Positions 22,293 to 31,601 are shown, counted from the stretch's first letter. The stretch: DNA of 45,693 bases from Candidatus Saccharimonadota bacterium (GCA_030527585.1 JAUNAL010000002.1:3296-48988), one strand, 5' to 3'. A program made the numbers and translations. The notes: a model not told the origin generated them from the sequence alone.

Positions 22293-22869
22293 TCATTTTT
22301 TCCTGCTTTTTACCATCATTTCAACCCGCCCAACCAACGCTAACTTTATAATCTCATCCTCGACCAACGTTATCGAAAACGTCTTATGCCCAATCCGGTT
22401 CATACTCGCCCCACAATGGTAAACTTTCCTCTCATCAATAATAGAATAGCGATCGTGAAAAGTATTGTTATAAACTACCCGCAAATTATTATATTGTTTA
22501 TTATCCGCCGATATATTTTCGCATTGCGACGAAAGCATTAATAATCTTTATATTCATTCTTACCGCAACGTCACTTTTCAACAACCCAGACAACATCATG
22601 ACGCCTTGTTCCGTTAAAGCATGCGGCAAATATCTCGCACCGCCATAACCCCTTCCTCCTAAACTTGAGGTCGCAAATTGCGACCTCAAGTTTAGAGCGT
22701 TAACTTCTTCCCTTGTTAGCTGAAAACAAAATTCCTCCGGAAATCTATTTTGATTCCTTTTAATCGTCTCGTTAACTCTTTTCGTTTCGGCTTCATAAAG
22801 TATAGAAACATCATTCGCCAACATCACCTGCTTCCCACGAACCTCAAAAACCATTTCCCGGACATCCAA
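22293..22869 (-). pseudogene. Broken ORF6N-domain protein
   Basis: The N-terminal frame (22869-22501, 122 residues) is a clear ORF6N domain: FEVRGKQVMLANDVSILYEA, TKRVNETIKRNQNRFPEEF, CFQLTREE, LRSQFATSS, HALTEQGVMMLSGLL, then FVAMRKYIGG and a stop. The C-terminal part continues in another frame (22538-22293): NKQYNNLRVVYNNTFHDRYS, IIDERKVYHCGASMN, HKTFSITLVEDE. In intact relatives I know of, these parts flank a middle region of roughly 130 residues, which is missing here. So an internal deletion plus frameshift has inactivated the gene. ORF6N proteins are phage-associated and DNA-binding. Confidence 0.75.
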
Positions 22870-22971
22870 TTTTTCCAGTTCCGTATAATCTCCTATTTTA
22901 GTTTAGGGAATTATAGTCACATACTCTCAAAAATTACAACCCCAGCCCCAAAATTAAACCACAACCAAAAT

Positions 22972-24663
22972 TTATTTCTCTTCCACCAATTCCTTCGCCA
23001 TTCGCTCGAGCTTCCTAAAATCGGTTTTATTCGCCTTCGTTAACGGCAACTCGTCCAAGAATACAACTCTTCTCGGCAATTCATAACTCTTTAGAGTAAT
23101 CCGCCGCTTCCCAATATAAAACGTCTTCGTCGCATCCGTCGTAATTTGCCGCCTTGAAACATTATTCTTCCCAACCCCCTCTTTCGGAACCACAAATGCA
23201 CACGCCGACCAACCCAACTTTGCATCCGGCATCTTCACCACATAGCATTTCGAGACCAAGTCCGACTTCGCCACCGCCGCACGCACTACCTCATAATAAA
23301 CTTTCGCCGGCGTATTGTTAATAAAGAATGTCGCCCGTCCAAGCAAAGTCACAAATCCCGTTTCCGAAACCGTCGCAAGATCTCCCGTATTCACAAACCG
23401 TCGCCCTTTAACAGTCACAATCTTCTCCTCATCCAGTTCCGGACGATTAAAGTATCGCTTCAAAACATGTTTGCCAGAAACATGGAGTAATCCAGTCTTA
23501 CCAAAATCTAGCTCTTCACCAGTTTCCGGATCCAAAATCATCACATGTGCCCCCGGTACTACTCGTCCAACCGTATCCGGATTATAAGTCGAGCCAACCG
23601 CAACCGTAATACTCCCCAAGCATTCGCCGACTCCATAGCCATTACACATTTTCACCGTTGCACCATGCTCCTTAAAAAACTCAATCGTCGAATATGACAA
23701 ATCTTTCTCGAGCCGCTCCCCACCCGAAATCACCATTTTCACACTAGACAAATCAAAACCTTCCGGCAACAACTTCGGCAAAAGTTCCAAAAGTAGCGGC
23801 ACACCCTGCACGCAACTAATTTCCTTACCGAAATAATACTCAAAATTCGACGGCTCAATATCCGGCGTCAAAATCACCGAACTCCCCCCGATAATCGGCG
23901 TCAAAACTGACGTCCAAAAACCATACGGACAATCAAACTTCACAAATGAAAACCAGGTCTGAATTTCCTTATCCCACATTTTAATTCCCGACGCCGCCTT
24001 CGAAAACAACGCCGCCGCAATCAAATTCTCATTCGTAAACACCATCGGTTTTGGACCGGAAGTCGAACCAGACGTAAATGAAATCAATGCTTCCTTTTTA
24101 CCGCCCAATATCCCAAGCGGCACTCGCCCCTTATACTTTTCCGCATATTTCGTAATCGGCGTCTTCCCGATCATAAACGTATCGAGAATCGACTTATATT
24201 CCATCCCCTCAACCGTATCATCATAACCCTCAAGATTAATCACCGTCTTAACCGTCTTTGCATCTTTCTTCAAATCCTTAATTCGCGAGGCAGTCTTTTT
24301 GTAAGTAACCAAAATCTTCGACTCAAACTCATCTAAATAATGGATCAAAGTATCTCGTGTCACTTTTTCATCAAGAAACGAAACCACCGCACCAATTTTA
24401 TTTGCCGCTAGAAAAATCAAAACATTATCATACATCGAGCGCCCCGTCGCAACCGTAATAATGTCCCCTTTCTTGACTCCCAATTCCAAAAACGCTTTCG
24501 CTAGAATCTTTCGATCGCGTTTCACTTCACGCCTCGTCACATTCATTTCTTTTTGATTAATAACAACCGACTTCCAGTGTCTGAAACTCGACAAATCGAA
24601 TAACGCCGAAATCGAAAGCGGCGGAACAATTGGATCACTCTTCTGATTCTTGATTTTTAACAT
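22972..24663 (-). CDS. AMP-forming acyl-CoA synthetase / AMP-ligase family protein
   Basis: A 563-residue member of the ANL superfamily. The phosphate loop is SFTSGSTSGPKPMVF, the adenine motif is NGYGVGECLGS, and VNTGDLATVSETG followed by LGRA marks the hinge; the C-terminal Lys lies in LTKANKTDFRKLE. It should activate a carboxylic acid as an acyl-adenylate. The substrate is not evident, and no acyl-carrier or fatty-acid genes lie nearby. A GTGAGGT ribosome site and a TACAAT box precede the ATG. It follows the galU-like gene on the same strand with a 34-base gap. Confidence 0.9.
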   Translation of the reverse strand: MLKIKNQKSDPIVPPLSISALFDLSSFRHWKSVVINQKEMNVTRREVKRDRKILAKAFLELGVKKGDIITVATGRSMYDNVLIFLAANKIGAVVSFLDEKVTRDTLIHYLDEFESKILVTYKKTASRIKDLKKDAKTVKTVINLEGYDDTVEGMEYKSILDTFMIGKTPITKYAEKYKGRVPLGILGGKKEALISFTSGSTSGPKPMVFTNENLIAAALFSKAASGIKMWDKEIQTWFSFVKFDCPYGFWTSVLTPIIGGSSVILTPDIEPSNFEYYFGKEISCVQGVPLLLELLPKLLPEGFDLSSVKMVISGGERLEKDLSYSTIEFFKEHGATVKMCNGYGVGECLGSITVAVGSTYNPDTVGRVVPGAHVMILDPETGEELDFGKTGLLHVSGKHVLKRYFNRPELDEEKIVTVKGRRFVNTGDLATVSETGFVTLLGRATFFINNTPAKVYYEVVRAAVAKSDLVSKCYVVKMPDAKLGWSACAFVVPKEGVGKNNVSRRQITTDATKTFYIGKRRITLKSYELPRRVVFLDELPLTKANKTDFRKLERMAKELVEEK

Positions 24664-24697
24664 ATTTACCTCACTTTTAATGTCATTGTATCACAAT

Positions 24698-25522
24698 TTA
24701 TCCGCAAACAACATTATTTGCATGAAGCCAACCTTCAACCGATCCCCCGTCAAGATATTCCCCCGTCGTCGGCGCCACTCGCATCACCCCGCCCTCACGA
24801 ATAAATTCATCGATCGGATCCGTCACCATATATTCCTGATCCTTCGGCCCAAAATCATTTTCATTCACATATCGAACAATTTTCTTCAGAAGTTCTGGCG
24901 ACATAATATACTTCGAGACATTAATCAAATTCGATGGCGCCTCTTCCGGTGTCGGCTTTTCAACTACTGAAATTAGCTTTCCGTCTTCCGCTGACAACAC
25001 GCCATATTTTTCAACTTCCGAACGGTCAATCTCAACCCCAAGAATCGCCGATTCACCTTCTCCTGCAGCCTTAATTAACGCTTCCGCTGCCGACTCACCG
25101 CCCGGATTCCAAATAAAATCATCACCCATAAACACCAAAACCGGCTCGTTTATACTATATTCCTCAACCACCATCGCAATCGGCACCGCCGTCCCATATT
25201 TCGAAGACGGATCTTGAACCGTATAATGAATCGTCACGTCATCCGGCAAAGTCTTCGCTTTCGACAACTTATCTTCTTTCCCACGCTCAACCAAATACCG
25301 CGTCAACGCCAAATTCTCCTGATAAAATTCCCGCACCTGGCACGGCTCAACGTTCGAAATCACCATATAAATATCTTTTACGCCCGCCCTAATCAACTCC
25401 TGAACCGAATAATCAACCAGCGGCCGATTCCCAACTGGCAACATCGACTTTTCAATGATTTTAGTAATCGGCAATCGTCGCGTCCCCCACCCCGCAACTG
25501 GGATAATAGCTTTCGTAATCAT
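24698..25522 (-). CDS. galU: UTP--glucose-1-phosphate uridylyltransferase-like protein
   Basis: A 274-residue sugar-nucleotide transferase. The G-loop is PVAGWGTRRLPITKIIEKSM with LPVGNRPLVDY, the metal Asp lies in VFMGDDF, and VEKP and NVSKYIM follow as in GalU. It would make UDP-glucose or a related sugar nucleotide for surface polymers. GalU usually has about 290 residues. The frame is open seven codons upstream, but TATAAT at 25532-25537 lies there, 9 bases before ATG 25522, so the message has a leader of at most a few bases. Confidence 0.85.
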   Translation of the reverse strand: MITKAIIPVAGWGTRRLPITKIIEKSMLPVGNRPLVDYSVQELIRAGVKDIYMVISNVEPCQVREFYQENLALTRYLVERGKEDKLSKAKTLPDDVTIHYTVQDPSSKYGTAVPIAMVVEEYSINEPVLVFMGDDFIWNPGGESAAEALIKAAGEGESAILGVEIDRSEVEKYGVLSAEDGKLISVVEKPTPEEAPSNLINVSKYIMSPELLKKIVRYVNENDFGPKDQEYMVTDPIDEFIREGGVMRVAPTTGEYLDGGSVEGWLHANNVVCG

Positions 25523-25548
25523 AATGTCCCCATTATACCACAAGAATC

Positions 25549-25878
25549 CTAGATTCCTAGCTTTTCATCCGAAAGCGCCTCTTCCGAAAACGGCTCGGCA
25601 TAAGCATCAATCGCCCGAATCTCAACTTCCAATTTCTCAAGATACTCATCCAGAACTTCCATCGTAATCTCCCCGGTTTGCGAAAAATCATAATTCCCCT
25701 CCGGATCATTTTCCTCTTCCCGAACTTCTTCCTCATCCGGCAAATACCCTGGTCGCGACCGATCCAAATAAATATCCCCGGAAACTCGATAAATTGTCAG
25801 TGAAATTGTCGTAAGCACCAATGTAACCACCACCGAAACAACCCCCAAAATCGTCAAATTCCGCCCGCCTTTCGTCAT
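25549..25878 (-). CDS. Small single-pass membrane protein
   Basis: A 109-residue protein with one membrane helix (about residues 8-30, LTILGVVSVVVTLVLTTISLTIY), then an acidic outer part (DEEEVREEENDPEGNYDF) and a helical end (EVLDEYLEKLEVEIRAIDAY). It overlaps the stop of the preceding gene by 4 bases (ATGA), so the two form an operon and are translationally coupled. No family recognised. Confidence 0.75.
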   Translation of the reverse strand: MTKGGRNLTILGVVSVVVTLVLTTISLTIYRVSGDIYLDRSRPGYLPDEEEVREEENDPEGNYDFSQTGEITMEVLDEYLEKLEVEIRAIDAYAEPFSEEALSDEKLGI

Positions 25879-26423
25879 AGCTTACTCCTCAATTCTCCAA
25901 CCAGCCCCTTCTGGCTAGAAACCAACCCTCTCATTTTCAAAGCATCAAGATTTACAATCTCCCTACCCGCCCTCACGTCTTCCAATTTTTCATAAAACCC
26001 AGCCGGATCCTCTTTACAATCAACCAAAATTAACTCCTCAAGCCCTCTTTGATAGTCACTATAATCATTTCGAAAAGTCTCAAACGCAGTCGCAAACGCC
26101 CCCTGAACCTCAAACAACTGACCATCAAACATATTATTCTCCACCAAACGCAAATTTAGCGGCTTCACAAACTTCTCTAAAATCGTATTATAATACGGTC
26201 CAATATGCGTCCGGACAATCGAGTCTTCCCGTTGCACCCGCTTCAAACCTTCTCGAATCGTTTCACAATTCTCCTGAACAGAAAACAATTTCTCCGCCGA
26301 AACCCCACCATCCTCAACCACCATTTCATCTTCCGAAACCGCAAAAACCCCTACCCCAACCCCAAAAACTTGACAAAATAAGAAAAGTATGCTACAATAG
26401 AAAGATATACTTCTTTTCTTCAT
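25875..26423 (-). CDS. Secreted or anchored small protein
   Basis: A 182-residue protein with a signal peptide (KKRSISFYCSILFLFCQVFG, cleavage region near VFAVSEDE). The mature part is helical and charged, with two cysteines (ENCETI, VDCKED). ATG 26423 is chosen because TATAAT (26430-26435) ends 6 bases before it; the frame upstream would translate the promoter. The promoter lies at the 3' edge of lepA. It is coupled to the 25549 gene. Function unknown. Confidence 0.75.
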   Translation of the reverse strand: MKKRSISFYCSILFLFCQVFGVGVGVFAVSEDEMVVEDGGVSAEKLFSVQENCETIREGLKRVQREDSIVRTHIGPYYNTILEKFVKPLNLRLVENNMFDGQLFEVQGAFATAFETFRNDYSDYQRGLEELILVDCKEDPAGFYEKLEDVRAGREIVNLDALKMRGLVSSQKGLVGELRSKL

Positions 26424-26429
26424 ACTCTT

Positions 26430-26435
26430 ATTATA
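26430..26435 (-). promoter_or_regulatory. Leaderless -10 box of the 25875-26423 gene
   Basis: TATAAT, then AAGAGT (6 bases), then ATG 26423. It lies only 6 bases past the lepA stop codon. Confidence 0.7.
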
Positions 26436-26440
26436 ACACA

Positions 26441-28219
26441 CTAGTCACGCTTGAGCATCACTGTAAACGCTTCAGCCGGAATATCAACTTTCCCAAACCT
26501 CTTCATCCGCGCTTTCCCGCGCTTTTGTTTTTGTAACAACTTCGCTTTTCGGTCACGGTCCCCCGTATGAATCTTCACCGTCACATCTTTCCGATATGCA
26601 CCAATTGTCTCACGCGCAATAATTCGCGCCCCGATTGCCGCCTGAAGTGCCACCTCATAATTCTGACGCGGAATCACTTCCTTTAGCTTCTTCGTCACTT
26701 CTCGCCCAATTCCATCCGCCTCACTTCGATGCGCCATCACCGAAAGCGCATCCATTTTATGTCCTGCCACCAAGAAATCAACCCTAACCAAATCCTCCGC
26801 CCGATAGCCATTAATCTCATAGTTAAACGACGCATAGCCCGACGTCGCCGACTTCAGCTGATCATAAAAATCCGTCAAAAGATTCGCCATTGGTGCCTCA
26901 AAATCAATCACCGCCCGATCCTCAATATACGAAAGGTTAGTCTGGTGTCCCCGTTTCCCGTTAATCAGCTCCAAAACATTCCCAATCATTGACTTTGGCA
27001 AAATAATCTCTCCCTTAACCCAAGGCTCCCGAATCTTAGAGATCTCGCTTACATCCGGCAAATCCGCCGCCGACTTAATCTCCGTAATCTCTCCATTCGC
27101 CATCACGACCTCATAGTTCGTCGATGGATTAGTCACAATCAAATCTAGCTTAAACTCTCGTTCCAAACGCTCGCGGATAATATCCATATGAAGAAGCCCC
27201 AAAAATCCAATCCGAAGCCCAAATCCTAAAACCGGCGAATTCTCCGGCTCGAATCGCAAAGCCGAATCAGACAGCGACAATTTCTCAATCGCCTCCTTTA
27301 ACTCTTTATATTGGTCATTCGAAACCGGGAAGAAGCCCGCATAAACAAACGGTAACACATTCTTATAGCCCGGAAGCGCCGCCAAAGCTGGTTTTTTCGC
27401 CAAAGTCACCGTATCACCAACTTTCGCCTCCCGTGTCGTCTTCAAGTTCGTCACGATATAGCCAATTTCCCCCTCAAAAAGCCCAGCTTTCGGCGACATT
27501 TTCGGCGTCAAAGTCCCAACCTCAAGTGCCAAGCCCTTCGTCCCTGCTGCCATCATTGAAATCTCCGCATTTTTCAAAATCTCCCCCTCAAAAATCCGAA
27601 CATACAAAACCACCCCCCGATAATCATCAAAATACGAATCAAAGATCAGTGCCCGTGTCCCCTGACCTGCGTCAAAAGATTTAGGCTCTGGACCGACCTG
27701 AACAATCCGATCCAAAACCTCCGGAACATTTAACCCGGTCTTTGCCGAAACCCCAATAATCTCTTCCCTCGAACAACCAAGCAGATTCATAATCTGGGTC
27801 GCCGTTTTTTCCACATCCGCCGCCGGCAAATCAACCTTGTTAATCACCGGGATAATCGTCAAATCCTGCTCAATCGCCAAATAGACATTCGCCAGCGTCT
27901 GAGCCTGAATCCCCTGCGTCGCATCAACCACCAGAATCGCCGACTCAACCGCTTGTAAACTTCTCGAAACTTCATACGAAAAATCCACATGCCCCGGCGT
28001 ATCAATCAAATTAAGCTGAATCCCCTTCCATTCCATCGTTACCGGCGTCAGCTTAATCGTAATCCCTTTTTCACGCTCAAGCTCCATCGAATCGAGAAGC
28101 TGGGATTTCATCTCCCGCTTCTCAACCGTCCCTGTGAGCTCCATCATTCGGTCCGCCAACGTCGACTTCCCATGATCAATGTGAGCAATGATACAAAAGT
28201 TCCGAATCGCCTGACCCAT
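26441..28219 (-). CDS. lepA: Elongation factor 4 (LepA)
   Basis: A 592-residue translational GTPase. G1 is AHIDHGKSTLADRM, G3 is DTPGHVDF, G4 is NKVDLP, and the LepA-specific C-terminal domain ends with GDRDRKAKLLQKQKRGKARM. It back-translocates or remodels stalled ribosomes. Length matches the family. It follows pnp with an 11-base gap and a GGGGA ribosome site, so the two should be co-transcribed. The downstream envelope gene has its own promoter. Confidence 0.97.
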   Translation of the reverse strand: MGQAIRNFCIIAHIDHGKSTLADRMMELTGTVEKREMKSQLLDSMELEREKGITIKLTPVTMEWKGIQLNLIDTPGHVDFSYEVSRSLQAVESAILVVDATQGIQAQTLANVYLAIEQDLTIIPVINKVDLPAADVEKTATQIMNLLGCSREEIIGVSAKTGLNVPEVLDRIVQVGPEPKSFDAGQGTRALIFDSYFDDYRGVVLYVRIFEGEILKNAEISMMAAGTKGLALEVGTLTPKMSPKAGLFEGEIGYIVTNLKTTREAKVGDTVTLAKKPALAALPGYKNVLPFVYAGFFPVSNDQYKELKEAIEKLSLSDSALRFEPENSPVLGFGLRIGFLGLLHMDIIRERLEREFKLDLIVTNPSTNYEVVMANGEITEIKSAADLPDVSEISKIREPWVKGEIILPKSMIGNVLELINGKRGHQTNLSYIEDRAVIDFEAPMANLLTDFYDQLKSATSGYASFNYEINGYRAEDLVRVDFLVAGHKMDALSVMAHRSEADGIGREVTKKLKEVIPRQNYEVALQAAIGARIIARETIGAYRKDVTVKIHTGDRDRKAKLLQKQKRGKARMKRFGKVDIPAEAFTVMLKRD

Positions 28220-28230
28220 AAAGTCCCCGC

Positions 28231-30405
28231 TTAATCTAGCCCCTTCATCGTTAATGACAACTTTCCTTTATCATCAATCGCCACAAGCCTTACTCGAACC
28301 TTATCTCCAACATGCAAAACCTCATCAACCGACTTCAAACGCTTATCCGCAATCTGCGAAATATGAAGCATCCCATCAATCCCCGGCATAATATTCACAA
28401 ACGCCCCAAAATCCTTAATCGTGACAACCGTTCCTTCGTAAATCTTGCCGACTTCCGGCTCCTCCGTCAAGCCCTTAATCCAAAGAACCGCCTTCTGAAT
28501 CTTTTCCGGATCATTCCCCGCAATAGTCACCAACCCAGACTCATCAATATTAACTTCCGCTCCGGTTTCCGAAGTGATTTTATTAATCGTCTCACCGCCT
28601 TTGCCAATCACTGCACCAATCTTATCTTTCGAAATCATCAATTTCTCAATTTGCGGTGCATATTTCGAAATCTCCGCTCTTGGCGCCGCAATAACTTCTT
28701 TAATATGGTTAAGAATAAACATCCGCCCCGCATGACTCTGCTTAATCGCCTTCTCTAAAATCTCAACTGGCAAACCATGCACCTTCATATCCATCTGAAG
28801 CGCCGTAATTCCTTGATCCGTTCCTGTCACCTTAAAGTCCATATCCCCTGCAAAATCTTCCGCATCCATCAAATCCGTCAGAACATACGCCTTATCAATA
28901 TCATCCGCCGTAATCTCCGCTCCCTTCGGGACATCAACCATCAACCCCATCGCCACGCCAGACACCGATCGTTTAATCGGCACGCCCGCATCCATCAAAG
29001 CCATACACGAAGAACAGGTCGCCGCCATCGAAGTCGAACCATTTTGCGACATAATCTCAGTTACGCTCCGAATCGCATAAGGGAACTCCTCCTCAGTTGG
29101 AAGAACCGGAATAAGCGCTCGCTCTGCAAGATAACCATGCCCAATCTCGCGTCGTCCCGGCGAACCAATCCGCCCTGGCTCCCCAACCGTATAAGACGGC
29201 GCATTATAATGATGCATATATCGCCTCGTCCCATCCGTCACTTCCATCGTATCAACCACCTGCGCATACGACAAAGGCGCCAAAGTCACGATATTCATCG
29301 CCTGTGTTACACCCCGCGTAAAGAGCGACGAACCATGTACCCGCGGCAAGATTCCCGTTTGTGAAGAAAGCGGTCGCACTTCATCAAGTTTTCGCCCATC
29401 TGGACGCACGCCATCCTCAACAATCCCTCGCCGAACTTCCGCATGAACCGCAAGCTCAAACGCCTGATCATAAACATCACGCAAATTCGCATCATACCAT
29501 TCAACCTTCTCATTATCCGTCTCGCCCTCACCTTTAGACAACGCAAACTCATCATGCATCTGATATTTAATCTCATCCAAAATCTGCGCCCGCTCCATGA
29601 CGTTCCCACGCACTTTCGAACCAAACTTCCCCGCCGTATATTCTTTAACCTCAGCCAAAATCGCCTCATCCGGCAAGACCAATTCATATTCCTGCTCTTT
29701 CGTCGCCACCAATTTCGCAAGTTCTCTCTGCAAATCCAAAACCGGCTGGACATTCGAGACCGCCCAGTGCATCGCCTCGATAATCGTTTCTTCTGGAACC
29801 TCTTTCGCCCCAGCCTCAACCATCACAACCTTGCCATCTTTACAGGCCACAACCAAATCAAGCGGCGAGGTTTCTCGCTCTTCCGGCGACAAAAACGCCT
29901 TGAACTCTCCCCCGATTCTTCCAATCCGAACCCCAGCAATCGGCCCATCAAACGGCACACCCGCATTCATCAAAGCCGCACTCGCTGCAATCATCGCCAC
30001 ACAATCCGGACGGAAATTAGGATCCATCGACAAAACCGTCGTCACAACCTGAACTTCCTGCCTGTATCCTTTAGGGAACAATGGTCGAATCGGTCGGTCA
30101 ATCAACCGCCCAACCAAAACCGCTTCATCCGCTGGCTTTCCCTCACGCTTAATAAATTTCGAGCCTGAAATCTTGCCCGCCGCATAAAACTTTTCTTCGT
30201 AATCGATCGAGAGTGGGAAAAAGTCCTGCACAACCGGCTTCGTCCCCACGACAACCGACCCCAAAACTACAGTATCGCCATAAGTCACCAAAACCGACGA
30301 CGTCGAACGAAAACCAACTCGGTTAACCTCGAGTGTCAAAGTTCGCCCCAGCCACTCCGTCGACACATTCATCGTCCGTTTTCCATTAGGATTTATAATT
30401 TCCAT
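28231..30405 (-). CDS. pnp: Polyribonucleotide nucleotidyltransferase
   Basis: A 724-residue PNPase: two RNase PH domains (first with GKISGSKFIKREGKP and ALIDRPIRPLF-like RLIDRPIRPLFPKGY, second with GGSEITHGYLAERAL-like GRREIGHGYLAERAL and TSMAATCSSCMALMDAG), then a KH domain (DKIGAVIGKGGETI) and an S1 domain (GKIYEGTVVTIKDFGAFVNI, MPGIDGMLHIS). It degrades RNA from the 3' end. ATG 30405 is chosen because an AGAAAGGA site precedes it; upstream codons to 30438 lie in a leader of about 85 bases starting behind a TATAAT near 30499. Confidence 0.97.
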   Translation of the reverse strand: MEIINPNGKRTMNVSTEWLGRTLTLEVNRVGFRSTSSVLVTYGDTVVLGSVVVGTKPVVQDFFPLSIDYEEKFYAAGKISGSKFIKREGKPADEAVLVGRLIDRPIRPLFPKGYRQEVQVVTTVLSMDPNFRPDCVAMIAASAALMNAGVPFDGPIAGVRIGRIGGEFKAFLSPEERETSPLDLVVACKDGKVVMVEAGAKEVPEETIIEAMHWAVSNVQPVLDLQRELAKLVATKEQEYELVLPDEAILAEVKEYTAGKFGSKVRGNVMERAQILDEIKYQMHDEFALSKGEGETDNEKVEWYDANLRDVYDQAFELAVHAEVRRGIVEDGVRPDGRKLDEVRPLSSQTGILPRVHGSSLFTRGVTQAMNIVTLAPLSYAQVVDTMEVTDGTRRYMHHYNAPSYTVGEPGRIGSPGRREIGHGYLAERALIPVLPTEEEFPYAIRSVTEIMSQNGSTSMAATCSSCMALMDAGVPIKRSVSGVAMGLMVDVPKGAEITADDIDKAYVLTDLMDAEDFAGDMDFKVTGTDQGITALQMDMKVHGLPVEILEKAIKQSHAGRMFILNHIKEVIAAPRAEISKYAPQIEKLMISKDKIGAVIGKGGETINKITSETGAEVNIDESGLVTIAGNDPEKIQKAVLWIKGLTEEPEVGKIYEGTVVTIKDFGAFVNIMPGIDGMLHISQIADKRLKSVDEVLHVGDKVRVRLVAIDDKGKLSLTMKGLD

Positions 30406-30541
30406 GAATTCCTTTCTCGGGAAAACTCCAGATACCAAAGCTCAAATTTTAAGCCTAAATATCTGCCGTCTTCCCCTTGTTAATGTTACCTTAATTATAC
30501 CAAATTTTTCCCTGATTTCAACCAGAAAAACCCTAAAAGTA

Positions 30542-30570
30542 TTGACTTTCTAACTAAAGTATGCTATAAT
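30542..30570 (+). promoter_or_regulatory. Promoter of the 30629 gene
   Basis: TTGACT (30542-30547), 17-base spacer ending TGC, TATAAT (30565-30570). The leader of about 50 bases contains a small hairpin (TAGTAGAG against CTCTGCTA, one mismatch). Confidence 0.85.
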
Positions 30571-30628
30571 TAAAGATGATAGTAGAGTTAGGGGCTCTGC
30601 TATTGTATTTTCAAAGGAGGTTGTCGAT

Positions 30629-31105
30629 ATGCAAGACAAAAACAACATAAGGTTCTCAGCAAAGGGGAGTAATGGTATCGGTATTATTACTATCGAAGGC
30701 TTAGTCTTCCCCGAACACAAATTCTTTGACCCACTCGGGGGATTGTGGGCAAAGATGCGCAAAATCGTTCGCAAAAATACTGGGGTAGATTCAACAGGTA
30801 TTTTCGCCTACGATACAGAGCAGAAGTTAATAAGTTGCAGCTTTATTCTAAACACTGCAATCTTAGAAAAAGGCTCTGGCAAACAAGAGCAAGAAGAATA
30901 CCAAAAGAAGTTTGAGGAAATTTTCCCTCAACAAGCGGAATTCTTCGAGCAAACGATTTTAAGATTCATCAATGAAGATTACTATCGAGATTATTGCCAG
31001 ACAATTTGTAGCAGACTGGATAACAAGCAAAAAGAAAAGGCCATTAAAGGTCTTCTGAAAAAATTTACTAGCTCATTGATGATGGATTTCGATACACCCC
31101 TCTAA
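30629..31105 (+). CDS. Unknown soluble protein (158 residues)
   Basis: A stand-alone gene with a consensus promoter, a textbook AAAGGAGG ribosome site and its own terminator. The product is soluble. The N-terminal half looks beta-rich (IRFSAKGSNGIGIITIEGLV, STGIFAYDTEQKLISCSF), the C-terminal half helical and charged (EQEEYQKKFEEIF, INEDYYRDYCQTICSRL). No family was recognised. Its promoter type matches the 11.8 kb operon and not the leaderless housekeeping genes around it, so it may be acquired or stress-controlled. Confidence 0.75.
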   Translation: MQDKNNIRFSAKGSNGIGIITIEGLVFPEHKFFDPLGGLWAKMRKIVRKNTGVDSTGIFAYDTEQKLISCSFILNTAILEKGSGKQEQEEYQKKFEEIFPQQAEFFEQTILRFINEDYYRDYCQTICSRLDNKQKEKAIKGLLKKFTSSLMMDFDTPL

Positions 31106-31137
31106 AATGCCTCCGCCCCGTGCGGGGGGCATTTTTT
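31106..31137 (+). terminator. Terminator of the 30629 gene
   Basis: ATGCCTCC near 31107-31114 pairs with GGGGGCAT near 31125-31132 (one G-T pair), with a GC-rich inner part and TTTTTT after it. Confidence 0.85.
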
Positions 31138-31146
31138 ATGTGCAAC

Positions 31147-31170
31147 AAAAAAAGCTCCTAAACGGAGCTT
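31147..31170. terminator. Terminator of rpsO (bidirectional)
   Basis: AAGCTCC (31152-31158) pairs with GGAGCTT (31164-31170), loop TAAAC, with A and T runs on both sides. It lies directly behind the rpsO stop on the minus strand. Confidence 0.85.
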
Positions 31171-31173
31171 TTT

Positions 31174-31440
31174 TTACTTACGCAAACCAAGCTTTGCTAC
31201 GGTCTCTTTGTAAAGCGCGAAATCGGTATTTTCGAGGTATTTAAGAAGCTTTTTCCGCTTCCCAACCATCTGCATTAAACCTCTTTTAGCCATAAAGTCA
31301 TGTTTATTATTCTTGACGTGCTCCGTAACTTCTTTAATACGAGCGGTAAGAATAGCCACTTGAACTTCAGGAGAACCGACGTCGTTCTTATTCCGAGCGA
31401 CCTTGGCAATAGCTTCCAATTTATTCTCTTTTGTTATCAT
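31174..31440 (-). CDS. rpsO: 30S ribosomal protein S15
   Basis: An 88-residue S15 with the four-helix family pattern: GSPEVQVAILTARI, HVKNNKHDFMAKRGLMQMVG and KRKKLLKYL. It binds 16S rRNA early in 30S assembly. A 12-codon open extension upstream is rejected because TATAAT (31448-31453) ends 7 bases before ATG 31440. Gene and terminator form a single unit. The usual rpsO-pnp pairing is loosened here: pnp lies downstream on the same strand with the 158-residue gene in between, and has its own promoter. Confidence 0.96.
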   Translation of the reverse strand: MITKENKLEAIAKVARNKNDVGSPEVQVAILTARIKEVTEHVKNNKHDFMAKRGLMQMVGKRKKLLKYLENTDFALYKETVAKLGLRK

Positions 31441-31474
31441 GTCGCCAATTATACCACACCTCTTAATATTTTTC

Positions 31475-31579
31475 AAGCAAACTTTCTAGGGCAAACGTAA
31501 AGAAAATGCGAAGCTCGCTTTTTCAGAGGCGAACCCCGTGAAGACGGGCGCGAGACGGGTTTGCCGTGGAAGTTTACTT
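31475..31579. repeat. Structured intergenic element, copy 2
   Basis: It lies between rpsO and truB. Outer arms 31475-31486 and 31568-31579 pair over 12 positions with one mismatch and one wobble. The inner stem is GGCAAAC (31490-31496) with GTTTGCC (31559-31565): compared with copies 1 and 3 (GCGAAAC/GTTTCGC) two base pairs are changed on both sides. The hairpin 31502-31511/31515-31524 has one mismatch. CCCGT-GAAG-ACGGG forms the next hairpin. The core from the first hairpin on is nearly identical to copy 3. Confidence 0.75.
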
Positions 31580-31589
31580 TAAATTCTGT

Positions 31590-31595
31590 TAAAAT
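31590..31595 (+). promoter_or_regulatory. truB leaderless -10 box
   Basis: TAAAAT, 6 bases, then truB ATG 31602. The right arm of structured element copy 2 ends 10 bases upstream. Confidence 0.65.
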
Positions 31596-31601
31596 AATAA
31601 A

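Noticed and set aside
29443-30168. Long plus-strand frame opposite pnp
   Set aside because: It is antisense to the conserved pnp gene, rich in Arg and Asn in the way typical of shadow frames, and lacks expression signals.
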